This document shows, piece by piece, positions 1-8,773 of a DNA stretch of 9,066 bases (the stretch's first letter is position 1; every line of letters begins with the position of its first letter). The notes beneath the pieces were generated by a model. It was not told the DNA's origin. It saw only the letters and a program-made list of their open reading frames with translations, and searched no databases. Origin of the DNA: Chlorobiota bacterium (lineage in GTDB: Bacteria > Bacteroidota > Bacteroidia > Bacteroidales > JAADGE01); contig JAADEE010000246.1 of NCBI GenBank assembly GCA_013153575.1, positions 1 through 9,066 on the forward strand, in the 5' to 3' direction. Made by a program: the position numbers and the translations under genes.

Positions 1-549
1 AAAAAAAAGATAGTATTTAATACTTTTTACAGTAAATTCTTCTTTGCCTTGTTTTAGTTTAGGTTTAATTTTTTTTAAACTATCTTCAACCATTTTAGAA
101 TACAAATAATTGTCTTCAGTATTAATTTCAACATATGCAGAGTTTAGTTTCATGTCTTCAGAAGCAAGCTCACCAACTCCATATAAATACATTTTTTTAT
201 CAGACATTGAAAATAATATAGAATCAGCACTGGAATAATCAATAACATCAGTTATTGCATCAGGAGAAATGTTAGAAGGCTCTTTTTTTGAGTTAATTGA
301 ATCTAAATTTGTACTATCATTAAAATTAGGCTTAATTAAATCTTTAAATGATAAAATACTATCTTTTTTTTGAAAAGTACTGTCATTTACAACAACTTTT
401 GTTTCAATATTATGGATAGTATCATTAAAAATACTATCATTTTGCCCAAAAATATTATTAGAAAATAATATAATTAGCAATATAATAAAAGACTTTTTGA
501 TAAAATATCTATTTTTGAGAATTAATATATTATTTTTGTTGAAATTCAA
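1..549 (-). CDS. lptD: LptD-like LPS assembly protein, N-terminal part (cut by window edge)
   Basis: The minus strand is open for 183 codons from a TTG at 549 to the window edge, so the C-terminal beta-barrel part of the gene lies outside. Residues 21-34 form a hydrophobic signal-peptide core ending near IFGQ. A low-complexity Asp-Ser-rich linker (about 37-90) follows. Residues 97-183 then resemble the periplasmic OstA-like domain at the start of Bacteroidota LptD: DVIDYSSADSILF, KKMYLYG, a YVEINTEDN segment, and the motif that precedes the YN-type strand. In the family, this protein inserts lipopolysaccharide into the outer leaflet of the outer membrane. An in-frame TAG lies two codons upstream of the TTG and no ATG comes before the signal peptide, so TTG is the best start. 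Divergence from an amidase gene is a common arrangement in the phylum. Family assignment is from recalled similarity, not a search. Confidence 0.8.
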   Translation of the reverse strand, partial: MNFNKNNILILKNRYFIKKSFIILLIILFSNNIFGQNDSIFNDTIHNIETKVVVNDSTFQKKDSILSFKDLIKPNFNDSTNLDSINSKKEPSNISPDAITDVIDYSSADSILFSMSDKKMYLYGVGELASEDMKLNSAYVEINTEDNYLYSKMVEDSLKKIKPKLKQGKEEFTVKSIKYYLFF

Positions 550-639
550 TATCTATTTTTTTTACCGCAAAATTAGTATAATAACAGTATTTATATAATA
601 CCTTTATATTAATTTTTGTTAAAAGTATAATTATTATAA
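550..639. other. Divergent intergenic region between lptD-like gene and amidase
   Basis: This 90-bp, almost purely A/T segment separates two divergent genes and must hold the promoters for both. The minus-strand -7 box is listed separately. On the plus strand only an imperfect TA-n3-TTTG (610-618), one base too long between its halves, is visible ahead of the amidase. No open frame or hairpin of note is present. Confidence 0.6.
568..575 (-). promoter_or_regulatory. Bacteroidota -7 promoter element upstream of lptD
   Basis: Read on the minus strand the site is TAATTTTG, an exact match to the TAnnTTTG -7 consensus of Bacteroidota housekeeping promoters, and it is followed by CGGTAAA. It lies 18 bp upstream of the TTG start of the lptD-like gene, which implies a very short 5' leader. 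I see no clear TTTG at the -33 position, so the assignment rests on one box and its placement. Confidence 0.5.
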
Positions 640-1707
640 ATGATAATGAAAAAATTATATAAAATATTTTTTGTTGCAATAAGCATTTTATTTTTCAATA
701 ACAATATTATTGCACAAGATGAAAATGATAATGTTGATGTTATTGTAATTGATGCCGGTCATGGAGGTAAAGATCCGGGAGCAATAGGGAAAAAATCAAA
801 AGAAAAAGACATTGCATTAGCAATAGCATTAAAATTAGGTAAATATATTAACGAAAATTTACCTGATGTTAGAGTTGTGTACACAAGGAAAACAGATAAG
901 TTTATTGAGTTGCACCGAAGATCAGAAATTGCAGATGAGAATAATGCTGACTTATTTATATCAATTCATGTTAATGCAAGTAGAGCAAAAAATGTAACAG
1001 GAACATCAACATTTGTAATGGGACTTAACAGAAGTGATAAACAACTTGAAGTTGTAAAACGAGAAAATTCAGTTATTTTAATTGAAGATAATTATAAGAA
1101 AAGATACGATGGATTTGACCCAAATTCACCGGAAACGGAAATAATATTCTCATTATACCAAAATTCATATTTAGAGCAAAGTATTAAAATTGCAGGTCTT
1201 GTACAAGATCAATTTGAAGAAAGAGCAAAAAGAGTAAATCGTGATGTAAGACAAGCAGGTTTAGTAGTTTTATGGAACTGTTCAATGCCAAGTATTTTAA
1301 TTGAAACAGGTTTTATAACAAATCCTGAAGAAGAAAAATTCTTAATGTCAGAAAACGGACAAGCAATTATAGCATCATCAATATATCGTGCAGTAAAAGA
1401 ATACAAAAATATTGTTGAAGGAAAAGAGCCTGTAAATGAAAAAAACAATATTGTCTTTAAAATACAAATTGCATATTCCACAAAAGATATTGAAACAATT
1501 CCGGAAAATTTTGAAGGAATAAAACAAGTAGAGAAAGTAAAAGACGGAAGATATTACAGATATTTTACAGGTTCTGCAAAAACATATGAAGAAATTGCAA
1601 GTCTTCAAGAAAAAATTAGAAAAAAAATACCCGAAGCATATGTAATAGCATTAAATAACGGCAAATTTATTACTGTAAAAGATGCTTTACAATTGTTAAA
1701 TAATTAA
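640..1707 (+). CDS. N-acetylmuramoyl-L-alanine amidase (Amidase_3) with C-terminal SPOR-like region
   Basis: This 355-residue protein is a zinc-dependent amidase that cleaves the bond between N-acetylmuramic acid and the stem-peptide L-alanine in peptidoglycan. It carries a signal peptide (about residues 1-25, ending IIAQ), so it acts in the periplasm. The Amidase_3 domain spans about 33-257. The expected zinc ligands are H41 (in DAGHGGKDPGA), E55 and H110 (in SIHVNAS), with catalytic E222 in ETGFITNPEEE. A C-terminal segment (about 270-345: IVFKIQIAYS, then RYYRYFTG and a TYEEIA helix) resembles a SPOR fold that would bind denuded glycan and recruit the enzyme to division sites; that part is inference. 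ATG at 640 is followed by a second in-frame ATG at 646 (MKKLYK), and either start gives a valid signal peptide. The MCE gene follows 24 bp downstream. Confidence 0.93.
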   Translation: MIMKKLYKIFFVAISILFFNNNIIAQDENDNVDVIVIDAGHGGKDPGAIGKKSKEKDIALAIALKLGKYINENLPDVRVVYTRKTDKFIELHRRSEIADENNADLFISIHVNASRAKNVTGTSTFVMGLNRSDKQLEVVKRENSVILIEDNYKKRYDGFDPNSPETEIIFSLYQNSYLEQSIKIAGLVQDQFEERAKRVNRDVRQAGLVVLWNCSMPSILIETGFITNPEEEKFLMSENGQAIIASSIYRAVKEYKNIVEGKEPVNEKNNIVFKIQIAYSTKDIETIPENFEGIKQVEKVKDGRYYRYFTGSAKTYEEIASLQEKIRKKIPEAYVIALNNGKFITVKDALQLLNN

Positions 1708-1731
1708 TCTATTTCCATAAAAACAAACAAA

Positions 1732-2742
1732 ATGACAAAAGAAAAAGCAAGAATAGTTAAAACAGGAATTTTATTTGTTGTAATACTTTTAATTACAATT
1801 TGGGGTGTTAATTATGTGAAAAGTAATGATTTACTTAGTGCAAAAGTGAAATTACATGGCATATATTCAGATGTTGCAGAGTTATCTGTAGGAAATCATG
1901 TGTATGTTAGTGGAACAAAAATTGGAAAAGTAGCCCATATAAATTTTATAGAAGGAAATTTAGAAAAACTTGATGTAGAGTTTCATATTAAAAAAAATAT
2001 AAAAATACCAAAAGGTTCAATTGCTAAAATTACAAGTATTGATTTGCTTGGTACAAAAGGAATTGAAATTATTCTTAAAAAAAATACAAACGGAGGATTT
2101 TATAAAAACAATGATACATTAAAAACAGCTGTTGAAACAAGTTTATCAGAAGAAGTTAACAAGCAAATAATGCCACTTAAAATTAAAACTGAAAATATGG
2201 TAGGAACCTTAGATTCCTTACTTGTTGCATTTCGTGCTGTTTTTAACCCTAAAACAAGAAGAAATATTAAACAAAGTTTTGACCATATTCAAAAAACACT
2301 AAGAAATCTTGAGAGTTCTTCTGTTTTGCTTGATAAAATTATGGTTTCAGGTAAAGATAGAGTTGCAGTAATTCTTAAAAATGCAGAATCTATAACTACA
2401 AACCTCGAAAAAAATAATGATAATATTGAGAAAATCTTGCAAAATTTCGGAGACATTAGCGATTCTCTTGCTGCTGCAAATTTTGTTGGTGTAATTGATA
2501 ATGCCGATAAATCGTTAGACAAGTTTAATAAAATTATGAATAAAATAGAAAAAGGAGAGGGTACAATAGGTTTACTTCTTAAAGACGAAGAATTATATAA
2601 TAAACTTGAAAAAGCATCTAACGACCTCGATAAATTATTCATCGATATTAAAGAAAATCCAAAACGATATGTACGTTTTTCAGCTTTTAGTTTTGGCAAG
2701 AAAGTATATGTTACCGATACCGATTCAATACCTGAAGATTAA
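1732..2742 (+). CDS. MCE/MlaD family lipid-transport protein
   Basis: This 336-residue protein has one N-terminal membrane anchor (about residues 10-29) and a periplasmic MCE domain (about 37-116, with VGNHVYVSGTKIGKV and the conserved LLGTKGIEI strand). A long, mostly helical region follows, predicted coiled-coil-like (about 145-270). Near the end lies the GEGTIGLLLKDEELYNKL segment (275-292), then the NPKRYVRFS motif typical of Bacteroidota family members. In other bacteria MCE proteins form rings that carry phospholipids between inner and outer membranes, powered by an MlaE permease and MlaF ATPase. Neither partner is encoded here. The position directly after the amidase gene is a recurring arrangement in the phylum and suggests cotranscription. 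Family is secure; the transported lipid and direction are unknown. Confidence 0.9.
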   Translation: MTKEKARIVKTGILFVVILLITIWGVNYVKSNDLLSAKVKLHGIYSDVAELSVGNHVYVSGTKIGKVAHINFIEGNLEKLDVEFHIKKNIKIPKGSIAKITSIDLLGTKGIEIILKKNTNGGFYKNNDTLKTAVETSLSEEVNKQIMPLKIKTENMVGTLDSLLVAFRAVFNPKTRRNIKQSFDHIQKTLRNLESSSVLLDKIMVSGKDRVAVILKNAESITTNLEKNNDNIEKILQNFGDISDSLAAANFVGVIDNADKSLDKFNKIMNKIEKGEGTIGLLLKDEELYNKLEKASNDLDKLFIDIKENPKRYVRFSAFSFGKKVYVTDTDSIPED

Positions 2743-4782
<2,040 letters not shown>

Positions 4783-4809
4783 TATTGTATTCATTTTGAA
4801 AAAAGACAA

Positions 4810-5319
4810 GTGGGAATAAAAAATATATTTATATCAAGAAATTTAAAAAAAGTAAAACGCAAAATTCAATTTCATAATTTTGAAACAGCAAAAAAAATAG
4901 GATTGCTATATCCTGTTATTGATGTTGAAACAGATAAAATTGTAAAAAAATATGCCAAAGAATTAAATAACTTTGAGCTTCAAACACTTGGTTTTGTGTT
5001 TAACCATGAACAACTAGGAAATCCTTATCTAGGACAAGGCAATAGTCATTATTTTACAGAAAAACACTTTTCAAAGCTAGGAAAAATTAAAGAAACTTGC
5101 ATAAGTGATTTTGTTAATAATGAATTTGATATTTTAATTAACCTTTCACAAGAAAATAATTTCTATATAGATTATGTTTTTGGACTTTCAAAAGCACATT
5201 TTAAAGTTTCAGGAATAAAAGATTGCAAATATTCCGATTTCAATATTGATAAAAGTAAAAACCTTAATCATTTTATTGAGCAAGTAAATAAGTATTTGAA
5301 TATTATTAAAAAAGCTTAA
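4810..5319 (+). CDS. DUF6913-type protein of unknown function
   Basis: This 169-residue, lysine-rich, probably cytosolic protein shows no signal peptide or membrane segment. It resembles the small Bacteroidota family I know as DUF6913: a basic N-terminus (SRNLKKVKRKIQFHNFETAKKIGLLY), a central segment ending in HYFTEKHFSKLGKIK, a conserved-looking NNEFDILINLSQE strand, SKAHFKVSG, and a C-terminal helix (HFIEQVNKYLNIIKK). No function is established to my knowledge, and I recognise no catalytic motif. The start is GTG at 4810: the frame is open back to the ligA stop without any ATG, TTG or GTG in the 27-bp gap. It sits 9 bp ahead of dapA, so translational coupling and cotranscription with ligA and dapA are likely. 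Family naming is from memory of sequence pattern and neighbourhood. Confidence 0.75.
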   Translation: MGIKNIFISRNLKKVKRKIQFHNFETAKKIGLLYPVIDVETDKIVKKYAKELNNFELQTLGFVFNHEQLGNPYLGQGNSHYFTEKHFSKLGKIKETCISDFVNNEFDILINLSQENNFYIDYVFGLSKAHFKVSGIKDCKYSDFNIDKSKNLNHFIEQVNKYLNIIKKA

Positions 5320-5328
5320 AAATAAAAA

Positions 5329-6210
5329 ATGCAAAACAAATTAAAAGGAACCGGTGTTGCAATGGTAACACCTTTCAAAAAAGATAAAAGCATTGATTTC
5401 GATGCACTTTCAAAATTAATAAAACACATTGTAGATGGTGGTGTAGATTTTTTAGTTGTTATGGGAACAACAGGCGAAAATCCTACATTAACATTTAAAG
5501 AGCAAGAAGATATTTTAAATCATATTGTAAAAGTTTCTGAAAAGAAATTACCGATTGTTTTTGGAATTGCAGGAAACAATACACAAGCAGTAGTTGAAAG
5601 AATTAAGAATACAGATTTTACAAATATAGATGCAATTCTTTCAGCAACACCTTATTATAACAAACCTTCGCAGAAAGGATTATATGCTCATTATAAGGCA
5701 ATTGCAGAAGCAAGTCCTGTTCCTGTTATTCTTTATAATGTGCCCGGAAGAACATCAGTAAACCTTTCGGCAGAAACATGTTTGCAACTTGCAAATGATT
5801 TTAAGAATATTGTTGCAGTTAAAGAAGCATCGGCAAACATTAATCAAATAATGCAAATTATTAAGAATAAACCAGAAGGTTTTTCTGTGCTTTCAGGAGA
5901 CGATGCTTATACAATGCCTTTTATTGCAATGGGAATGGATGGAGTAATTTCTGTAACAGCAAATGCATTACCAAAGAAATTTTCAGAAATGGTAAATGCA
6001 AGTTTAAAACATGATATTAAAACAGCACAAAAACTTCATTATGAATTATTAGATTTTTCAAATAGCATTTTTCTTGATGGAAATCCAAGTGGTATAAAAG
6101 CAGCTTTGGAAGTTATAGGAATTATGGAGCAATATGTACGTTTACCGCTAGAGCCTGTTAGTGAAAATGTAAAACTTATTATTGAAAAAAACATAAAAGA
6201 AATCCTTTAA
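5329..6210 (+). CDS. dapA: 4-hydroxy-tetrahydrodipicolinate synthase DapA
   Basis: DapA condenses pyruvate with L-aspartate semialdehyde, the first committed step to meso-diaminopimelate (for peptidoglycan) and lysine. The 293 residues match family length (E. coli 292) and form one TIM barrel. Active-site residues are visible: T47 and T48 in GTTGENPT, Y110 in TPYYNKPSQ, Y136 and R141 in YNVPGRT, and Schiff-base lysine K165 in VAVKEAS; they align with E. coli T44, T45, Y107, Y133, R138 and K161. LSGDDA and GVISVTAN are also family signatures. The start is ATG behind an A-rich leader typical of the phylum, with no strong Shine-Dalgarno site. It lies 9 bp after the DUF6913-type gene and is probably the last gene of the plus-strand run. 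I see no lysine riboswitch; the 9-bp gap leaves no room for one directly upstream. Confidence 0.97.
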   Translation: MQNKLKGTGVAMVTPFKKDKSIDFDALSKLIKHIVDGGVDFLVVMGTTGENPTLTFKEQEDILNHIVKVSEKKLPIVFGIAGNNTQAVVERIKNTDFTNIDAILSATPYYNKPSQKGLYAHYKAIAEASPVPVILYNVPGRTSVNLSAETCLQLANDFKNIVAVKEASANINQIMQIIKNKPEGFSVLSGDDAYTMPFIAMGMDGVISVTANALPKKFSEMVNASLKHDIKTAQKLHYELLDFSNSIFLDGNPSGIKAALEVIGIMEQYVRLPLEPVSENVKLIIEKNIKEIL

Positions 6211-6342
6211 AAAATTATAAAAAGTATTCATTTGTTTTATTTTTTTAATTTTCTGAAAATAAAATAATTAGCAAAATATTTTTTTAGTTAGAAAATAAGT
6301 TTACTTTTGTTTCTTTAAAAATTTATTACATATATTATTACA
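6211..6342. other. A/T-rich intergenic region between dapA and the cold-shock gene
   Basis: The gap holds an all-A/T inverted repeat (TTTTATTTT at 6235-6243 against AAAATAAAA at 6256-6264), which might end dapA transcription but is weak because no G-C pairs are present. A promoter for the next gene lies at its right end. No open frame is credible. Confidence 0.4.
6302..6309 (+). promoter_or_regulatory. Bacteroidota -7 promoter element for the cold-shock gene
   Basis: TACTTTTG matches the TAnnTTTG -7 consensus exactly and sits 33 bp before the ATG at 6343. It predicts a transcript start near 6315 and a 5' leader of under 30 nt. That is far shorter than the long leaders of E. coli cspA, so the thermosensor-type leader known there is unlikely from this promoter. 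No clear -33 TTTG is visible. Confidence 0.55.
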
Positions 6343-6534
6343 ATGAAAAAAGGAACAGTAAAATTTTTCAACGGATCAAAAGGATTTGGATTTATTATTG
6401 ATGAAGAAACTAAAAGCGAATATTTCGTACATGTTTCAGGTTTAATTGATGAAATTAACGAAGGAGATATGGTTGAGTTTGAATTAAAAGAAGGTAAAAA
6501 AGGACTTAACGCAGTAAATGTTAGAGTAATCTAA
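6343..6534 (+). CDS. Cold-shock-domain RNA/DNA chaperone
   Basis: This 63-residue protein is a single cold-shock domain, an OB-fold that binds single-stranded RNA and DNA and melts inhibitory RNA structure. RNP1 is KGFGFI (13-18) and RNP2 is YFVHVS (27-32). The usual VKWFN near the start is VKFFN, so the aromatic surface is retained without the Trp. The tail KGLNAVNVRVI closes the domain. It is slightly shorter than the roughly 66-70 residues of typical CspA proteins, as is common for Bacteroidota members. It has its own promoter upstream and a strong terminator downstream, so it is likely a single-gene transcript. Whether it is cold-induced cannot be read from the sequence, so I give no specific csp letter. 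Confidence 0.95.
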   Translation: MKKGTVKFFNGSKGFGFIIDEETKSEYFVHVSGLIDEINEGDMVEFELKEGKKGLNAVNVRVI

Positions 6535-6555
6535 TATTTAGTCTTAAACTTTTTT

Positions 6556-6590
6556 AAAAGGTCTGTCAGTAATGGCAGACCTTTTTCTTT
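6556..6590 (+). terminator. Intrinsic terminator after the cold-shock gene
   Basis: AAAAGGTCTG (6556-6565) pairs perfectly with CAGACCTTTT (6576-6585). A T-G and a C-G pair can extend the stem inward and leave a six-base AGTAAT loop. The T-rich tail (TTTTTCTTTT) follows directly. It lies 21 bp after the cold-shock stop codon and between two convergent genes. The reverse strand gives the same stem with a poorer TTTT-A6 tail, so it may also stop porD transcription less efficiently. Confidence 0.88.
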
Positions 6591-6619
6591 TATGATATTA
6601 ACCGTGAGTTTAGAAAGAA

Positions 6620-7525
6620 CTAATTCCTTGTTTCAATAATTTTGTCAACATCTTTATTAGTTGGGTCTACTTCTTTAAGGATGTTATAAACACGTTTTTT
6701 TTCTTGCATAGGAGCTTCTGAAAAAATCTTAACAATTTCCTTCATTTTTGTTTGAAGAACAATTTTTAAGAAATTTGAGTTAGGTTTTCTGTTATAAACA
6801 CTTTTAATAAGTTGGAATGAGTTTGCAATTTCATTTCTTCCTTCTTCTAATTTCTCTTGCATAACATCAAGACCTAATCTATGGTATCGGTAGTAAAATT
6901 TTCTTAAACCGGAGTTTGTATTAGAAACTATGTTTTCAATTAAATAATATCTGTTATTATCGCCACTTGAAAAAGCTTTCCAATTACCGTCAGGTTCACC
7001 TTGTGCATTATTCATAATTGTTCTTGCTTTTTGGAAATATTCAGTTCCTGAAAGCATACCGTATGTATCATAATCTAAACCTATAATTATGTACGCGTAA
7101 AATGCAAGTACAGATGTTAAGTTTGAAATATGTGTGTTTTCATTAAATTCTAAAGGCTGACCTTCGGCATAAGTAAATTCAAAGTCGTTTTTTTCTTTAT
7201 AATTTAAAACTATTGATTTGTAGTTTGTGCCGTAAATTGTTCTTGAAGATTGCACTGATAAATTTGCAGTAAACTTATCAATACCGTTAAATTTTGTGAT
7301 ATTTAGTTGAATTTGACATTCTATTCTTTCATTATTTGCAAAAACATTATTTGTCCATTTTCGGTTATTCATAAATTCATAAATATCTTGCCTTAATGAG
7401 CGAAAAATATCTTCATTTGTTCCTTGCACTTGACTTCTGTTGATATTAACTCTACAATTAAGTTCTTGAGCATTTGCAGATATTATTGAAATTAAGAAAA
7501 ATGTATAAAATAATAGATGCTTCAT
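6620..7525 (-). CDS. porD: Type IX secretion system protein PorD (DUF4835)
   Basis: This 301-residue protein has a signal peptide (residues 1-19, SANA before Q20) and a mature start QELNCRVNINRSQVQGTNEDIF that is typical of the DUF4835 family, now called PorD. Other family signatures are the NNRKWTNNVF and ERIECQI segments, the FEFTYAEGQPLEFNEN stretch, the LTSVLAFYAYIIIGLDYDTYG helix and the EPDGNWKAF segment. PorD is required for the type IX secretion system of Bacteroidota, which exports proteins with C-terminal targeting domains across the outer membrane; its exact biochemical role is not settled. The signal peptide fits a periplasmic or envelope location. The gene starts at ATG 7525, 17 bp after the coaBC stop, and is probably cotranscribed with coaBC and rpoZ. 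Length and signatures look intact. Confidence 0.9.
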   Translation of the reverse strand: MKHLLFYTFFLISIISANAQELNCRVNINRSQVQGTNEDIFRSLRQDIYEFMNNRKWTNNVFANNERIECQIQLNITKFNGIDKFTANLSVQSSRTIYGTNYKSIVLNYKEKNDFEFTYAEGQPLEFNENTHISNLTSVLAFYAYIIIGLDYDTYGMLSGTEYFQKARTIMNNAQGEPDGNWKAFSSGDNNRYYLIENIVSNTNSGLRKFYYRYHRLGLDVMQEKLEEGRNEIANSFQLIKSVYNRKPNSNFLKIVLQTKMKEIVKIFSEAPMQEKKRVYNILKEVDPTNKDVDKIIETRN

Positions 7526-7542
7526 GTTTAACTTTTTGGTTT

Positions 7543-8742
7543 TTATTTTGATATTAGCTCAATAATTTTATTTGCTATATCTTCGGCAACTTCTTTTTTA
7601 GATTTTAACTCAAATTCTTGAATATTATTGTCTTTATCAATTATTGAAACTTTATTTGTGTCATGTGCAAATCCTGCACCTTTGTCATTTAAAGAATTTA
7701 ACACTATAAAATCGAAGTTCTTTTTAGCTATTTTTTCTTGAGCATTAACAAGTTCATTGTCGGTTTCTAATGCAAAACCTACTGTAATTTGCTTGTTTGT
7801 TTTAAGTTTTCCTAATTCTTTTGCAATATCTTTCGTAGGTTTTAATTCAATATTTAAAGAGTTTGTTTTTTTCTTTATTTTTGAGTTTGCAGGATTTTGT
7901 GGTGTGTAATCTGCAACGGCAGCAGCAAAAATTATAATATCATTTTCAGCAAATCTTTTTTTAGTTTCATTAAACATTTCTTCTGCTGATTCAACAGGAA
8001 TTATATTTATTTTTTTGTTTGTTGTTTTTAATGAAACAGGGCCTGATACTAGGTTAATTTTTGCACCTTTTTCGGCTAAAACTTCTGCAATGGCATAACC
8101 CATTTTACCGCTTGAACGATTTCCTATAAACCTTACAGGATCAATTTTTTCGTATGTTGGTCCTGCGGTTATGAGTATGTTATAATTTTTTAATTTTTTT
8201 TTTGAATTGAAGAAGTTTTCAAGCTCTTCAACAATGTTTTCAGGTTCAGCCATTCTACCTTTTCCTTCAAGACCGCTTGCAAGTTCGCCTGTTTCGGCAT
8301 CAATAAAATAGTTGCCGTATGACTTTAATGTTGCAATATTGTTTTGTACTGCAGGATGTTGAAACATGTCTAAATCCATTGCTGGTGCCCAAAAAACAGG
8401 GCATCTTGCAGAAAGATATGTTGTAAGCAATAGGTTGTCGGCAATTCCGTTTGCGGCTTTGCCCATTGTATTTGCTGTTGCGGGTGCAATTATCATTGCA
8501 TCAGCCCAAAGTCCTAAATCTACATGGCTGTTCCAGTCGCCATTTTCTTGGTTGTAGAACATTTTCAAAACAGGTTTCTTTGAAAGCGTTGCAAGAGTTA
8601 GAGGTGTAATAAATTTTTCGGCAAAAGGGGTTGTAATTACTTGAACTTCTGCACCTTTTTTTATTAATAACCTAATAAGAATAGCCGCTTTGTAAGCAGC
8701 TATTCCTCCGGTAATACCTAATATTATTTTTTTTCCTTGCAT
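7543..8742 (-). CDS. coaBC: Bifunctional phosphopantothenoylcysteine decarboxylase / phosphopantothenate-cysteine ligase CoaBC
   Basis: CoaBC performs two consecutive steps of coenzyme A synthesis: it joins cysteine to 4'-phosphopantothenate (CoaB) and decarboxylates the product to 4'-phosphopantetheine using FMN (CoaC). From the ATG at 8742 the protein has 399 residues. The N-terminal CoaC half (1-180) shows GITGGIAAYK, catalytic H73 in NSHVDLGLWAD (E. coli H75), and the FMN-binding APATANT. The C-terminal CoaB half (about 185-399) has AGPTYEKIDPVRFIGN with N208 (E. coli N210), SSGKMGYAIA, AAAVADYTP and a KIKK motif (288-291). Two CoaC positions differ from E. coli: D123 replaces N125 and S156 replaces C158. 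I believe these are shared across Bacteroidota. A TTG two codons upstream (8748) is a less likely start. It lies 31 bp after rpoZ and 17 bp before porD. Confidence 0.96.
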   Translation of the reverse strand: MQGKKIILGITGGIAAYKAAILIRLLIKKGAEVQVITTPFAEKFITPLTLATLSKKPVLKMFYNQENGDWNSHVDLGLWADAMIIAPATANTMGKAANGIADNLLLTTYLSARCPVFWAPAMDLDMFQHPAVQNNIATLKSYGNYFIDAETGELASGLEGKGRMAEPENIVEELENFFNSKKKLKNYNILITAGPTYEKIDPVRFIGNRSSGKMGYAIAEVLAEKGAKINLVSGPVSLKTTNKKINIIPVESAEEMFNETKKRFAENDIIIFAAAVADYTPQNPANSKIKKKTNSLNIELKPTKDIAKELGKLKTNKQITVGFALETDNELVNAQEKIAKKNFDFIVLNSLNDKGAGFAHDTNKVSIIDKDNNIQEFELKSKKEVAEDIANKIIELISK

Positions 8743-8773
8743 GTGCAAAATATTTTAGTACAAATGCTATGTT

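Noticed and set aside
415..438. Inverted repeat GATAGTAT...ATACTATC with further copies of GATAGT/ACTATC nearby
   Set aside because: The copies fall in frame on Asp-Ser codons (GAT AGT) of the low-complexity LptD linker, so they reflect repeated amino acids rather than an operator or repeat family.
610..618. TA-n3-TTTG as promoter -7 box of the amidase
   Set aside because: The spacing between TA and TTTG is one base longer than the consensus and no -33 element supports it.
2289..2699. 136-codon open frame on the minus strand inside the MCE gene
   Set aside because: It is antisense to the helical C-terminal part of the MCE protein. The Ser/Leu-rich translation is what Asp/Glu/Lys-rich helices give in reverse, and no promoter or family match is seen.
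5290..5328. Lysine riboswitch or attenuator ahead of dapA
   Set aside because: Only 9 bp separate the preceding gene from dapA and no structured leader is visible, so a riboswitch cannot fit there.
6235..6264. 9-bp all-A/T inverted repeat after dapA as a terminator
   Set aside because: The stem has no G-C pair and a 12-base loop, and such matches arise easily in sequence this A/T-rich. I noted it only within the intergenic entry.
8366..8557. 63-codon open frame on the plus strand inside coaBC
   Set aside because: It lies wholly antisense to the conserved FMN-binding part of CoaBC, has no family resemblance, and is explained by the codon pattern of the real gene.
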